The notes beneath the pieces are model-generated. The model did no database searches. It was not told the origin of the DNA and was given only the letters and a program-made list of their open reading frames with translations. The position numbers were made by a program, and so were the translations under genes. Below, one piece after another: positions 32,400 through 44,600 of a stretch of 64,000 nt of DNA. Numbering within the stretch: the first letter of the stretch is position 1; each line of letters begins with the position of its first letter. The stretch is from Astragalus membranaceus. Taxonomy: Eukaryota > Streptophyta > Magnoliopsida > Fabales > Fabaceae. The DNA lies in the NCBI GenBank assembly GCA_039519185.1, contig CM076854.1, forward strand, positions 150,993,402 to 151,057,401, written 5' to 3'.

Positions 32400-34241
32400 T
32401 CATTCTTCAACATATTCATTTGGGTATTTGAGAGAATTCATAATGTTGAATTTGATCTCTTGATCATTGACTCTCATGGTCAATTCACCTTTCTGCACAT
32501 CAATGAGTGTTTTTCCAGTAGCCAAAAATGATTTTCCAAGAATGATTGGTACATCCTTATCTGCATCAAAATCAAGGATAACAAAATCTGCAGGAAACAC
32601 AAACTTGTCAACTTTTATCAAAACATCCTCTATGATCCCTTCAGGATAGGCTATTGACCTATCTGCAAATTGAAGGGTCACAGTGGTAGGTCTGGCAGTT
32701 CCAATACTTAGTTGTGTGAATAAGGATTTAGGCATCAAGTTGATACTTGCACCTAAATCACATAATGCACGACCAGTATAAAATCTTCCAATTGAAAATG
32801 GTATAGTGAAACTGCCAGGATCTTTTAACTTCCTTGGAATTTTGTTCTGCATGATCATGCTGCATTCTTTTGACATAGCTACTGTTTCAAATTCCCCCAA
32901 TCTTCTTCTCTTTGTAAGCACATCCTTCTTGAATTTGGCATAATGGGGCATTTGTTGGAGTGCTTCAACAAGGGGTACATTGATGTGTAGTTGCTTAAGT
33001 ACCTCAATGAACTTACCAAATTGTTTTTCTTCATGTTCCTTCTTCAATCGTTGTGGAAAAGGAGGAGGAGGGTATTCTGGAACTAACCTTGGTGGTAGTA
33101 CATAAGCAGCTTCTGGTGCTCTAGCTTTGGATGCTCCTGCAACTGTTACTCTTGCATTTGTTGCTGCAACATCAGTTGTATTTGGTTCTTTTTTATTTTT
33201 TTCATTTTTTTCTTTTTCTTCCTTCTCTACACCTTCAGCTTCATATGGTTCTGAGAGATCTTTTCCACTTCTCAAAGAAATGGCCTTTACAAGCTCCTTC
33301 CCTTGTTTTTGTGAGGTTGAGGCTTCTGTGGTGGATGATAGTGAACCATTTGGCCTTTGATATAATGCTGTAGCTAGTTGCCCCACTTGAATCTCCAAGT
33401 TCTTAAGTGATGCATCATGAGCTTTCCTTGCAGTTCTGGTTTCACTGATGAAAGCATCAGTTTTGCCCATGTATGCTTTGAACATGGTTTCCAAGGAGTT
33501 ATCATTTGCTGGTTCAGGAGGTCTTTGGTAATTTTGAGTGTGGAATCCTGGTGGAGTGGAGGGTGCTGCACCAGTGGATGCTGGAGCATTAGAGTAAGGG
33601 TTGTTGTTTTTGTTGTATCCCACATAGTTAACAGAGATAGGGTTGCGTGGACATTCTTCATACAAGTGACCACCTCCATAGTATACACAACTAGTTGTTC
33701 CTGGAGGGGCTTGTTCTATTGCACCAGCAGTGGGTTCTGTCATTGCTCCAGCAATGGATGTTGGGGCATTGGTAGAATTTAGATTTTTGATCATGTTGGT
33801 GAGAGATGCCACTTGAGCTGATAGAGCTGATATTTCATTGAGTTCATGAACCCCAGCTGTCTTCTTTTGAGCACTGACCCTTTCTGTGGGCCAATCGTAG
33901 CTGTTGGTTGCAATTTTGTCTATCAACTCACATGCTTCATTGTATGATGAATTTAGTAATACTCCTCCAGATGAGGCATCCAACATGAGTCTAGTTTGGG
34001 GCTCCAAACCATTATAGAATATTTCCATTTGTATTATGACAGGTATACCATGATGAGGACATTTTCTTAAAAGTTCTTTCCATCTTTCCCATGCTTCAAA
34101 CAGTGATTCTCCTTCTTTTTGTCTAAAAGAAGTTATATCATTTCTCATCCTGGCATTTTTAATCGGTGGAAAATACTTTGCTAGAAATTTTTCAGCTAAT
34201 TCATTCCACTCAGTGATAGAGTTAGGCTCTAGAGAATTCAA
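32400..34241 (-). pseudogene. Athila gag-protease reading frame, 613 codons
   Basis: Long open minus-strand frame. The gag domain has NELAEKFLAKYFPP, RMRNDITSFRQKEGESLFEAWERWKELLRKCPHHG (quoted in parts by motif: RMRNDITSF, EAWERWKELL, CPHHG). A knuckle-like CVYYGGGHLYEECP has one Cys changed. The protease has ALCDLGASINLMP (active site DLGAS) and VILDFDADKDVPIILGKSFLATG. The true gag start lies in another frame at 34822. Linkers contain SIAGAM and similar Ala-rich inserts encoded by the dispersed word. Confidence 0.8.
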
Positions 34242-34822
34242 CCAAGCCTTGGCTTTATCCTTGAGTGAATATGGAAAATTTTTAATCTAAAAGCATTTTT
34301 TGAAACACCAGGGATGATGAAATTGCTACATATTTCTAAAAATTGTCTTAGATGCAAATGAGGGTCCTCATGAGGAGAACCACTAAATTGACCCACTGTT
34401 TGAAGTATTTGAAACATCATGGGTTTGAACTCAAAATGAGTTGCATTAATTTGAGGTCTAACTATGCTGGTTTGCATGTTTTGCTGATCAAACACAACAT
34501 AGTCTCTCATTGGTCTGTCTCTGTCATTTATCATACCTATAGGTCCCATGTTGATGAATTGGTTTCTGTAATCATTTTCAGGACCAGGGTGTGAGTCATG
34601 AGCAGAACCTCTGCCTCTTCCAGAGCCTCTTCCCGTGCCATGATTAGAACCTTCACCTACTCCTGCTTCAAACATTGTTTGTCTAGCTCTGCCTCTTTGT
34701 CTTTGAAGTGTGCGCAACCTGTTAAATCTCTTCTCTATCTCGGGATCCAACTGAAATTCTGGTGTGTTAGACCTGGGCATATGCTGTAGCAACAATTGCT
34801 GGGGCAATGATTGCTGTGGCAA
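34238..34822 (-). pseudogene. Athila gag N-terminus
   Basis: Begins near MPRSNTPEFQLDPEIEKRF, includes a Gly/Arg-rich stretch (GRGSGRGRGS) and GQFSGSPHEDPHLHLRQFLEIC, the conserved opening of plant gypsy gag. A frameshift at about 34285 moves it out of phase with the rest of gag. Lies just downstream of the primer-binding site. Confidence 0.75.
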
Positions 34823-34946
34823 TGATTGCTAGAGCAACGATTGCTAAAACAATAAGGAACAAACACCAAAGTAATATTATCACTAATTTACTGTTGAGTT
34901 AAACAATAAAAATTAATGGCAATACCCGGCAACGGCGCCAAAAATT

Positions 34947-36478
34947 TGTTGTGCAAAAAGGTGTGTAAGTATACACGGTCTTTAACAAGTAATACAATGA
35001 TAAGTAGAGATCGTACCCACATGGATTGAATTAATTTTTGAGAGTCTAAAATGGTAGCAACACTAGTGAGAAATAGAGATCCAAAATAAAAATAAAATAT
35101 GATTTGGAGTGTATGTGAAACAGAATTTAAAGTAAGCAAGATAGAGATTGGTTTTAAATCAGTTAAGATCAAGAGATAGCTGGAATGCTCTTCACTAAGT
35201 AATTCACTTCTAATAGCATCATGATATATATGATGCTAGAGCAATGATTGTTGGGGCAAAGAATTGCTCCTGCAATGAGTGCTATAGCATTTGATGCGTG
35301 CTTTTCAGCAACTAACGTCGGAGTTTCATTATAAGTCTTATGTCTAAGCTCTAAAGTTCACCCCTGTATATGAAGTTTCCACAGTATCACCCTATGGACT
35401 ATGCTATCCTATGTCTAGGTTTTAGCATGGAGTTAACAAAGTTTCCTTTTTTTAAAACACTTATCCATATTAGTTCTTGAGTTCAAATCACAAACCCTGT
35501 CTGTATTCATGACCCTACTTATTCTAAGTGATCAACCTTAAAATAAGTTTGAAAGAATTATAGCACAAGAACTAAACTGCAAGCATCAATATAACATAAT
35601 CACTATCTAAAAGTTCATTACAAAACTAAAGCATCCCAACTAATATATTTAGTTCATGGTTGACATAACTAAGCTAATATAAGCATAAGGAGTCATATTT
35701 ATATGATTGAAAATACAAAGGAAAGGAGATAAGATAGAAATTACACAAATGAAGTTCCTTTGCATATTCTGCCTAACAATGCTGGAGCAATGAAAGAGCA
35801 ATACAAGATGGTATAAAAGTAGATGGAGAAGTTGTCAATTTCTTTCTCTCCTTTGAACCAAAATATTATATCTAAGACTACTTCCTAAAATTTGAGATGA
35901 TTTTCAATGAAGAGGAGGAGATGTAATTATAGGCTTCTTGGAGTGGAGTTGTCTTGAGCATCAAGGTTACTTTGAGATGAAGTTAGGTTTTCCTTTTTTA
36001 ATTTTATCTCAAAAGCTTCCATGTGATCACCCATCATGTAAAAAGAAGAGGTCCATTGATGAGAGGACAAGTTCCCCTTAGAGGTGTGACTCTTGTGAGC
36101 TAGAGGGTCAATGGCAGGCGCCACATTTCTCCCACATGGGCCACTTGCATTTACTTTTGACGCATAATGACGTCATCAGTAGGATGCTGAAGCATTTTGT
36201 GTTGTGAAGATTGCTCGGGCAATTGATTGCCGGGGCAATGTTTCTGTTTCTATTGCTGGGGCTTCCATTGCTGGGGCAATTGATTGCTGCAGCAATTGAG
36301 CAAACACATAAAATACCACAAATCATATAAAATAATCATGAAGTGTGCCTGAACCTTTCTTAATTTCAAAAGTTGTATTTCTTTTGTATTTTTTAATTTA
36401 ACAAAACATTATTACTGAGTTTCTCACAATTATTTAGATTTGAAAGCGTAAATAACTCTATATACAATAGAGTTATCA
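34947..36478 (-). repeat. Athila 5' LTR, full length, 1532 bp
   Basis: On the minus strand, TGATAACTCTATTGTATATAG (hairpin start) to GCACAACA, followed by the primer-binding site. Carries clusters of the dispersed dyad word at 35234-35290, 35779-35800 and 36205-36301. Confidence 0.85.
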
Positions 36479-36498
36479 ATGCTCCAGCTTGAGGGGGG

Positions 36499-36743
36499 TG
36501 TTAGGTATATACATATTGTCAATTTATTTGCATTGTTATTTAGTTAACCATAGTTTAGTCATATTGTAACTAGGGTTAGTTTGTTGTTTAGAATGAGTTT
36601 AGTTAAAACAGAATTTAGTTCTGTTAGTTATTTTTGGTTTTCATCTTTCAGTTAGAGAGCACAACTGCTCAAACTAATACTGTGTATATATTCAGATTTC
36701 GTCATCAATGGAAAGCAAGCTTTTGATTTCTTCATTCCTAACA
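36499..36743 (+). repeat. Copia 3' LTR
   Basis: 245 bp partner of 17206-17450, preceded by the polypurine tract GAGGGGGG and followed by the duplicated target ATCTG. Confidence 0.95.
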
Positions 36744-37076
36744 ATCTGCTAGTAATAATGTATCCTTTTCCATGGCAGTGCGACAATGCCATGAGGATAC
36801 ACTTCTCATTTTTAGATAAGATCATCACCTCCCGTAACAAGGGAGACATTGCTAGCATTCGCCTCAGAGTTTTTTTCTGATATTGCTCCACCTGGACAAT
36901 TTTTCTTTACATGCCCAAAATTGTTTCCTTTCAACGTCATGTACAATCCCGATTGTATCAACACATCCTTGACTTGTATTTTTCACAAGCCAAAATTGAT
37001 TCTTCCATCAAAATTCTTTTCTGATGTGGAAAAAGAGACAAAGCTGCAACCACAGAGCATACTAAGAAATTAATAC
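36744..37076 (-). pseudogene. Older minus-strand copia gag-end fragment
   Basis: Minus-strand translation in pieces gives GNNFGHVKKNCPGG (second half of a CCHC knuckle) and SEANASNVSLVTGGDDLI, which resembles the gag/protease junction of copia polyproteins. It would continue into 16830-17205 on the other side of the nested copia element. Stops are frequent. A tentative assignment. Confidence 0.4.
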
Positions 37077-37227
37077 CACAGATCAGACAAAGCTAAGACC
37101 ACCCAAAACCTTAAGGCATTGAATATATGGGTCCCCTCTCTTATTTATCCTTCAGTAATTAGGCTCATTCCTAGTCAATGTGGGACTAATCACCCACACT
37201 TAAACTCCTAACAGTCTCCCCCTCAAG

Positions 37228-37969
37228 CAGGGGCGGATCTAGGTTAGCTCTAGGGTGTGCAACTGCACATCCCCACTTTTTGACAATCCTGTTGATACCT
37301 CTATTTTTTGACCCTCTATTTTGTTTTTTTGGCAATCCTGTTGCAACAGCACATCCTCACTGCACGCCTGCACCTCTTTGAGAGTACTATGTGAGATATA
37401 AATCTGCTACTACTAGTACTTTCTATCATACCATCATTTAATAATTTCATTATTAATAACACCCTATACTATTAATTTAATTATTAATAACACCATCTGC
37501 TACGTCTGCACTACTATTACTTTCTATCACATCATCATTTAATAACATCATTTACTATTAATTTCATTATTAATTATAAAATTGCTTTTTATACCCAATC
37601 ATATATCATTAATAATTTTGGTAAGAGTAAAGTTTAGGACACATCAAAAAAAGAAGAGTAAAGTTTAGGTGAGTTGGGCTCTAGCTCACTATAGTCAAGA
37701 CAAGTTGCAGAGGTTTTCATACTGACAGCGGGAGTTGAACCCACGCCCTTGCGGGGAATGAGCCAACTCTTTACTAACTGATCCAACCTTAAATATCATT
37801 AATAATTAAATTATTAATTCGTTGTTGTATGATTATGTCTTTGTTTGGACAATATATCTTTTTTTAATATTTTTTATATAAATATCTTTATTTTTATATA
37901 TTATAATTTAAAATTTTATTATGTTAAATAGTCTGACCACCCTACACCAGGGTCCTAGATACGCCACTG
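37228..37969. mobile_element. hAT-type MITE of the CAGTGGCGGA group, 742 bp
   Basis: Termini CAGGGGCGGATCTAGG and CCTAGATACGCCACTG with the perfect 8-bp duplication CCCTCAAG (37220-37227, 37970-37977). Interior AT-rich, with TAATAACACCAT-type internal repeats at 37434-37565 and a tRNA-like module at 37728-37790. No transposase. Confidence 0.9.
37728..37790 (-). other. tRNA-like pol III module inside a hAT MITE
   Basis: On the minus strand, GGATCAGTTAGTAAAGAG (A-box-like) then GGGTTCAACTCCC (B-box-like) about 30 bp later. Confidence 0.55.
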
Positions 37970-38214
37970 CCCTCAAGTGTAGTTACCACATCCCTAGACT
38001 TGATCCAAACCATGATACCACTTGTTGGGGAGTCTCGCTTTGAGTATATGGGTCACCTCTCTTGTATATCCTTCATTAGGCTCATTCCTAGTCGATGTGA
38101 TCACTAACCACTCACATTTGAATTTCTAACATTTGACCGGTTCATCTTGTAAAGGAGAACTTGAGCTCATATATATAACATTAGCCTCCCTCTTTCACAA
38201 AACTAGGCAATATG

Positions 38215-38760
38215 CAAGGGTGGAGGGTAGTGTTATTATGGGATAGTCTCGGCTACCCCAAAAATAATATATTTATTTGAATAAGTAGGTATGTTTTATA
38301 TTAAGCTACCCCAGTAATATATTATTTAGTTATCTCAACTAAGTTTATTTGTCTAAGGAGATAAAAGAACAACAAGTCCATTAACTTGAGTCCATTAGTC
38401 TATGATTATCCCAAATTATGGTGATTTTTGTTAATTTAGTCATTTTGGTCCCTCTATTTTACTTGACAATTTTGGTTCTCAGTTTTCATCCTCAAAATCA
38501 TGGATTATTTGCATTTTTGTTCCCCAAAAATCTTGAATTTTGGGGAAATAGGGGACCAAAATTGCATAGTCCATGAATTTTGGTGACCAAAATTGCAATG
38601 AAAAATCACAAGAACCAAAATCACCAAAATAGAAGGGCAAAATTGCCAAAAGTAAAATAAAATGACTAAATTCTCCAACCGAAGAAAGTTGAGAGACGAA
38701 AAATGTAAGTAAATTTTTATAGTTAGTCCCCTCATAAAATTTATGTTAGCTCCGCCACTG
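38215..38760. mobile_element. hAT-type MITE of the CAGTGGCGGA group, 546 bp
   Basis: Right end GCTCCGCCACTG, left end CAAGGGTGGAGG (imperfect partner), flanked by GCAATATG (38207-38214) and ACAATATG (38761-38768). It interrupts the repeat also found at 16960-17100, where the empty site is intact, which confirms the borders. Confidence 0.8.
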
Positions 38761-38830
38761 ACAATATGAGACTTCTTCAAGATGCTCAATTTCAATAAAC
38801 TCCAAGATCCCATCACATTTCAAACAAAAA

Positions 38831-40290
38831 ACTAGTTAAGTAAAATGACATATCATTAATACAAAATGATGTAATCAATTAACAAGTAAACATTAATGTA
38901 AATCCCTAGCTATATGTTGACATTAGTAAGTTTGAGACACTGCTTTATAACAAGCATTATTAATCTTAGTACCCACACAAAAAGAGCAGTGAAATTTGAA
39001 AACAATAACAACAGATCATGTCGCTGTTAAGTTTCTTAAAATACTTGGGTACTTTTTTCTGTACAAACATATTGAATTATTGATACATATTTTACACCTA
39101 AAAACAGCTACTTCATTAAATTAAAGGACCATCATCATCAATCCAGCGTAGAAAAATTGACCCCATGAACTTCATCCCAGGCTCTCCGGGAAAAATTATC
39201 TTGCAGGGTTACTTCATCAATGTTTCTATTAATTTAGTAATTAATTAATTAATTAAAAAGTAGGTTTTTGTGGAAGCGAAATGACGATTGGTACCACTCT
39301 AATTAATATATCATGCACTAATTTGACCATAGATTCTCACAGCATGTGAGCTAAAATTTCAAAGCGCGAGTACCAAATACGTCTATATGAAGTGTTAGGT
39401 GGAATTAATTGTCTATTTAATGATGTGAAAGCCACTTCATGAATTGTCAAGTAATGCTTGAAAGTAACATTTACTTTGAAATATATAGTACGTAGATATT
39501 AATTCAGTATGTTATTTAGGAATAAGATACCCCCAAATTCTTATATCAACTTGCTAGAGTGGTCCACCCACTAAAGGTTATATGGTGCTTGTATTCCTAG
39601 CTCTTATAATTTATTATGATCACCAAACGTGTGGTGTCTCCTTGAAATACTTTTTACTACTTGTTTCGATTTGCTTGGAATAATTCTTGGGATTAAATTG
39701 ACCAATTTAAAATTATTATGATCAATTTTTAATTTAAATTTTAATAATTAATAATTATTTTAAAATTCTGTTACTTTAAACCATATTGTTTTTTTTTTTT
39801 GACAACATAAAACCATATTGTTTCATTATTACTATTACGATCGATCACTAAATTGATAATCCACCTATGCTTTGCATTTGAAGGAGTAAATGTATAAAAA
39901 AAACACTGATTACTGTTTTGATGAAAACAAAGAAAGAAAACCGCCAATTATGCTGTTGATAGGAAGAATTTATTATAACTAATAGGAAAGTTGTGAAAAG
40001 CAGGAAAACAGCCTAAGATCATATATACTATATAGTACGAGATTTTGTCATGGACAGCCCAGCCAGAGCTTAAAAAATAATCGAAAACAGAAAATTCCCT
40101 CTCAAGTCTCAATGTCGAATTATTTTATTTGCCCCACTCGACTGCATGTCCTGCCAAAACTGAAAGATTGGTCAACTAAACTATGCTTAAAACTAAAAAG
40201 GAATTAACACACACAAATAAATAAGCAAAGGATGTAAAAATGTAGAAGATCAAGTGAAGAGAAGAGAATCCTTTTTTAAAGTTTTAATTA
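38831..40290. other. AT-rich DNA with no gene
   Basis: No open frame with a recognisable family, no clear repeat ends. Short AATT runs at 39236-39257. Confidence 0.5.
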
Positions 40291-40294
40291 TTGT

Positions 40295-41850
40295 ATAGGT
40301 AATTGAACCGTTTAAAAAAATTTAGTTTAAGTTTTTAAACTAAAAAAAGTTATATTTAGGTCTTTGAATTAGTTTTTTCAGTTAGGCCCTGTTGTTATAT
40401 TACCGTTAGTCAATATTAACGTGACATTGATATTTTGTAACTAGGTCTCTGAACTATTTTACAATTCGTAACTATGCTTCTAAATTATTTAAACAAATAA
40501 AACTTGCACCTTAGAAAAAAAATCAAAAAAAAATTGATACGTTCATGTAACAATAAAGTCAATATATAACTGTCAACCATTTAATATATTCTTTTATCAT
40601 GAAGACACTAAAAATAATAAAATGTTATCTTTTTCCCCAAAATCTAAAAAAAATCAAAATAAAGTGTTATGTTTATTAATAAGAGTAAAAATATTCTCAA
40701 AAATAAAATAAAAAATAAGAGTAAAAAGTAAAAAACAAGTACTATTCAAATGTTAAGTCTTATTCAAATGTAATTAATTCTTTAGAATATTTTTTAGGTT
40801 CCCATTTTTTTAATGATTGAGATAGTAAACTTTAAATTATATATTAAATTAATAAATAAAGGTTATTATCTAAATATTTACAAAATATTTAACGTCTTTT
40901 ATTATATAAATATTTAATATTTTCTTATTTAATTAAATGAAAAACAATAACTATATTTTATAAACATACAATTTGTTATTATTTTATGAGTTTAATTGAA
41001 GATTTAATTACAAAAAAACAAAAAATAAACCTTTAATTATTATTTTTATCTCTAGATGAAAACAAAAATAAGATATTTATAGTAAAAAATATAATTTATA
41101 AAATAAAAAAGAATTTAAGTTACTATCGATAAATTTCATAATCCAACCACCTCAAAAATCATAGTTATCATTCGAGAAAAAAAGTGTAATTTAAGTTTTT
41201 TAAAAGATAAATCTAGTTTATTTAAAACAAAATAATAAAAATAAATTTTTTTATCAAACAAGAGTAAAACCTTACAGGAAATGTGATAAACTTGTGAAAA
41301 ATATATGTGCACAAATACTGTTAATTACTCAAGTATAAGAATTAAATCTATACTTTTAAAATATAATAGATGCTTTATGAATGCTATTTTTTTAATTGGA
41401 ATTTTTCGCTTGATTAAAGATATATAGGATACTGTTTGGGACATTTAACATAACTTTTTTGAAGGAGTATCCTTTAATAAAAATAAATATAGTTTTTTCA
41501 ATTAATCAAATGAAAATATTAAATAGTTTTAAAAAATTATTTTTAATATCTTCAAAATTAAATAATACATCAAACCGGTGACAGTTATATTTTGACTTAG
41601 TTGTGGCTTGAGCATATCACTTTGTGTTGTTTTTTGTTTTTTATATGTTTAAATTAGTTCAATGACCTATTTACAAATTGATAACTAGTTCATGGACCTA
41701 TTTACCAATTGTCAATGTCACGTCAGTATTGACTAACTCTAATGTAATAGAAATACCTAATTAAAAAAATATATTAATTAATTCAGCGATATGATTACAA
41801 CTTTTTTTAGTTTAAGGACCTATTTAAAAATTCATAAATAGTTGATGCAA
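40295..41850. mobile_element. Probable non-autonomous inverted-repeat (Mutator-like) element
   Basis: 40322-40500 and the reverse complement of 41690-41835 share TTTAAACTAAAAAAAGTT, a GTTAGTCAATAYTRACGTGACATTGA block and AGGTCTCTGAACTA-like segments. That makes diverged arms of about 150-180 bp around a very AT-rich core. Exact ends and target duplication could not be fixed. Confidence 0.5.
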
Positions 41851-43091
41851 GATTGTCTAACTCGAGAGTTCACATAAACTCGTGAAGGTTCCACTAACTC
41901 AATTTTCCATCTTCAAATTTCATAATAAAGTAAAATAGCAAAGTATGTAGATAAGATCCTACTACATAAAACAAAACAACTCCACGGTAAAAATTGAAAA
42001 CATTTCATAAACATAGATGCTAATGGCTATAGCAAAAAGGGAACAAATATTGCATTAGAAAATATAGCAACAAACACCAATAGTAAAACAATACTAGAGC
42101 CACGTATAAGAAAACAAAGTAATAAACATTAATCAATAAACGAAACAACTAAACCAACAAAGAATAAAAAGAAGAGCGATGCAAACAAACAAGAACAACA
42201 CAAAGGGCGACGCACAACTTGGATCCAAGGAAATAGTGAAGTGGCAATCCTTGGAATACAAGAAAACAGTGAAGCCTAGTGCATTTTGGGTTTTTTTTAT
42301 AAAAAAAAAATGCAGTGAACTTGTGAACTCGTCATAAACTCACGATTCTGGCCGAGTTTGACCGAGTCTACCACGATTCAGATACTACGCGTGAGCAGTG
42401 GCGGATCCAGGATTTTAAAATAGGGTGTTCCTTTTCCTTCAATAATTTAACAATTGTTCGATTTTCCTTCATGCGGCATGAGTGAACTCGTTTGGGCAAG
42501 GTGGGCTCGTACACTCGGCCGAGTCAACGAGTAGACTTGCAAGTTTGACAACCATGAGTTCATAAACCTAAAGAGTAGTTAAACCATTTAAAAGAATGGA
42601 TAGATATACGTAAAAGCAAAAGTATGTATTTTGGTCTAAATTTAGACCAATTACATCCACAATTTTGTTTATATTTTATACAGAGAGCATATGTATAAAA
42701 AAATTTAAGCAATAACAATCAATATGATTTTTGTAATATTACAATTTGAAAAGATTGCACATCCTTCAGAAGAAAAATTTAAAAAATTCTAGGGGGAGAG
42801 CACATGTAGTGTACATGGTAGCTCGGCCTTGCTCGGGGACCTTGTTAGCTATTTATGTTGCTGTATTATTCCTTGGAAAATTGCAGGTTACACACTACAG
42901 TATGTGTCATCTTTGGAAAATTGTGAGGATCCAATCTAGGAATAGAATAAGGATCAGCACTAATATTACACACTACTCTCTGTGTCATCTTTGGAAAATT
43001 GTGAGGATCCAAACTCCATCTAAGTCATGCATGTACAACGTTATTTTTTTAAAACAAATCACTTATTTAGGAGAAGATTTTGGAGAGGATC
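41851..43091. other. No supportable gene
   Basis: AT-rich. 42394-42470 starts with CAGTGGCGGATCCAGG, one end of a hAT MITE without a visible partner. A 76-bp-spaced direct repeat (TGTGTCATCTTTGG at 42902 and 42978) lies near the Tat element border. Confidence 0.5.
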
Positions 43092-43473
43092 TGGGTTATT
43101 ATGTCTCAGTGTTGGTTTCTTGTAAGAGCATTGTTATGGATTGGGCCACTACAGCATTTTCCACTAAGGCCCAATACCAAAGGCAAACCCACCAATCAAT
43201 GGTGAGGATCAAATACCTATATCCAATGGTTCTCATTGATTCCCAAAACCTATAAATAAGCATTCAATGCTAGCATTAAAGGTACACACTCTCCAATTCT
43301 CTCACTTGCAACTGACCCACTTGCTGACTTGAGCGTCGGAGTGTCATTGCAGGTTACACCCCACCTCGGGTCGGGGCCTAAGCTCGGATTGACCAAGAAC
43401 ACCGCTACCAACTATCTCAGGTCTGATCTGGTATCCAAGGTCGGATACAAGGCATGAGATAAGGTACAGAACA

Positions 43474-44600
43474 TTGGCGACCACAGTGGGAGCATCTTAT
43501 ACTCTAGTCCCTCCCCCATCTCCTTGGTCAGCGATGGCTCCAATGTTACGTCAGAGGAACGTCTCAAGTGTTATAGTGAGACCCGATCAACAGCAGGAAA
43601 CACCCGAAGGTGTAGCAGTCACTCTGCCTCGTAGCTCGGCCCACGGCCACAACTCATCCAGAGCAATGGTTCCCATAAGCTCCGCCCGGAATCAACTTCC
43701 ACCTCCTCCCCAGACTGCCCAGGTGCCGGTCGACGCTGTTCAACAGCTCGTTCAGCTGCTGACAAGACAGGCCGAGGCTGATCAGCAGGGGAGTTAGCGC
43801 TACTCCCAACTGGAGGCTGAAATTGCTGAGATCCGAGCTTGTGACATCCCGGATCGGTCTTCTCCTCAAAACCATCCTCCCAGCAGAAGAACGTCTAGTC
43901 AAAGGCGTCACCGATCTCCGGCATGGAGGAGGCACCACCACCGTTCACCACCTCGTCAGAAAGGAAGACGAGGATCTGGAACTCCCCCAAGCCAGACACA
44001 AGACGAAAGTTATTATCCTGAGGATTCTCCTCGCCGAAGCTCGTCTTTGGCATCCTCTTCTCCGAGGCGGCGTTCTATAAGCCGGGAAAGATCCCCGAGG
44101 CATGAACGTCGGCGCCCTACCTCTCGAAGGTCCCCCTGTTAGGCACCATAACCAACGATCTCCTCCGAGGGAGAAATCGACAGCACGGAAAGGACCCTTC
44201 ACGACAAAGATCGACTACTTTCCGGTGCCAAAGCACTTTGAGAAACCCCCGGAAGGTTTGAAGATGCATGATGGGGCTGGTGATCCTGATCGCCATCTCG
44301 ATTACTTCGATACAATGATGCAATATCGGAACGCCCCAGACGAAATCAAATGTCGGATTTTTCCCCTCACTCTTGAGAAGTTGGCTTTGGACTGGTTCCG
44401 ACTTTTCTTCATGGAAGTCGGTCTTCGAGAAGGAAGTCTTTTCCAAATCGATGTCAGAGTAAATCAAACTGAGTCGCTTGCCGAGTTCCTCCAGCGATCT
44501 CAAAAGTACATCGACCACGAAGAAGGAGCAGTTGTGAGAAAGTCGGACGCCGAGAATGACCAAGCCTCGGAATGAGAAGGAGGCACGGAACGATAGTAAA
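43474..44600 (+). pseudogene. Tat-type gag
   Basis: Frame 1 (43474-43797) is Pro/Gln-rich. After a stop, an Arg/Ser-rich segment follows in another frame. 44102-44575 encodes the core gag domain (FTTKIDYFPVPKHF, MHDGAGDPDRHLDYF, CRIFPLTLEKLALDWF). Frameshifts separate the parts. Confidence 0.75.

Larger units (their letters stand above)
21726..36478 (-). mobile_element. Athila-type Ty3-gypsy element nested in the copia element
   Basis: Minus-strand element flanked by the 5-bp duplication ATGCT (21721-21725 and 36479-36483). Read on the minus strand it begins TGATAACTC and ends GCACAACA. A primer-binding site TGGCGCCGTTGCCGGG lies just inside the 5' LTR (complement of about 34924-34939), typical of the Athila/Tat branch. 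Gene order on the minus strand is gag, protease, RT, RNase H, integrase, then an extra 3' ORF. Three later insertions and several frameshifts inactivate it. Confidence 0.9.
17206..36743 (+). mobile_element. Complete Ty1-copia element, split by a nested Athila element
   Basis: Both LTRs are 245 bp (17206-17450 and 36499-36743), start TGTTAG, end CCTAACA, and differ at about 10 positions by manual alignment (about 4%). A target duplication ATCTG flanks it at 17201-17205 and 36744-36748. A primer-binding site (TGGTATCAG, 17451-17459) follows the left LTR, and a polypurine tract (GAGGGGGG, 36491-36498) precedes the right one. Without the 14.7-kb nested element the copia element is about 4.8 kb. 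Its gag-pol is broken by stops and frameshifts. Confidence 0.95.
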
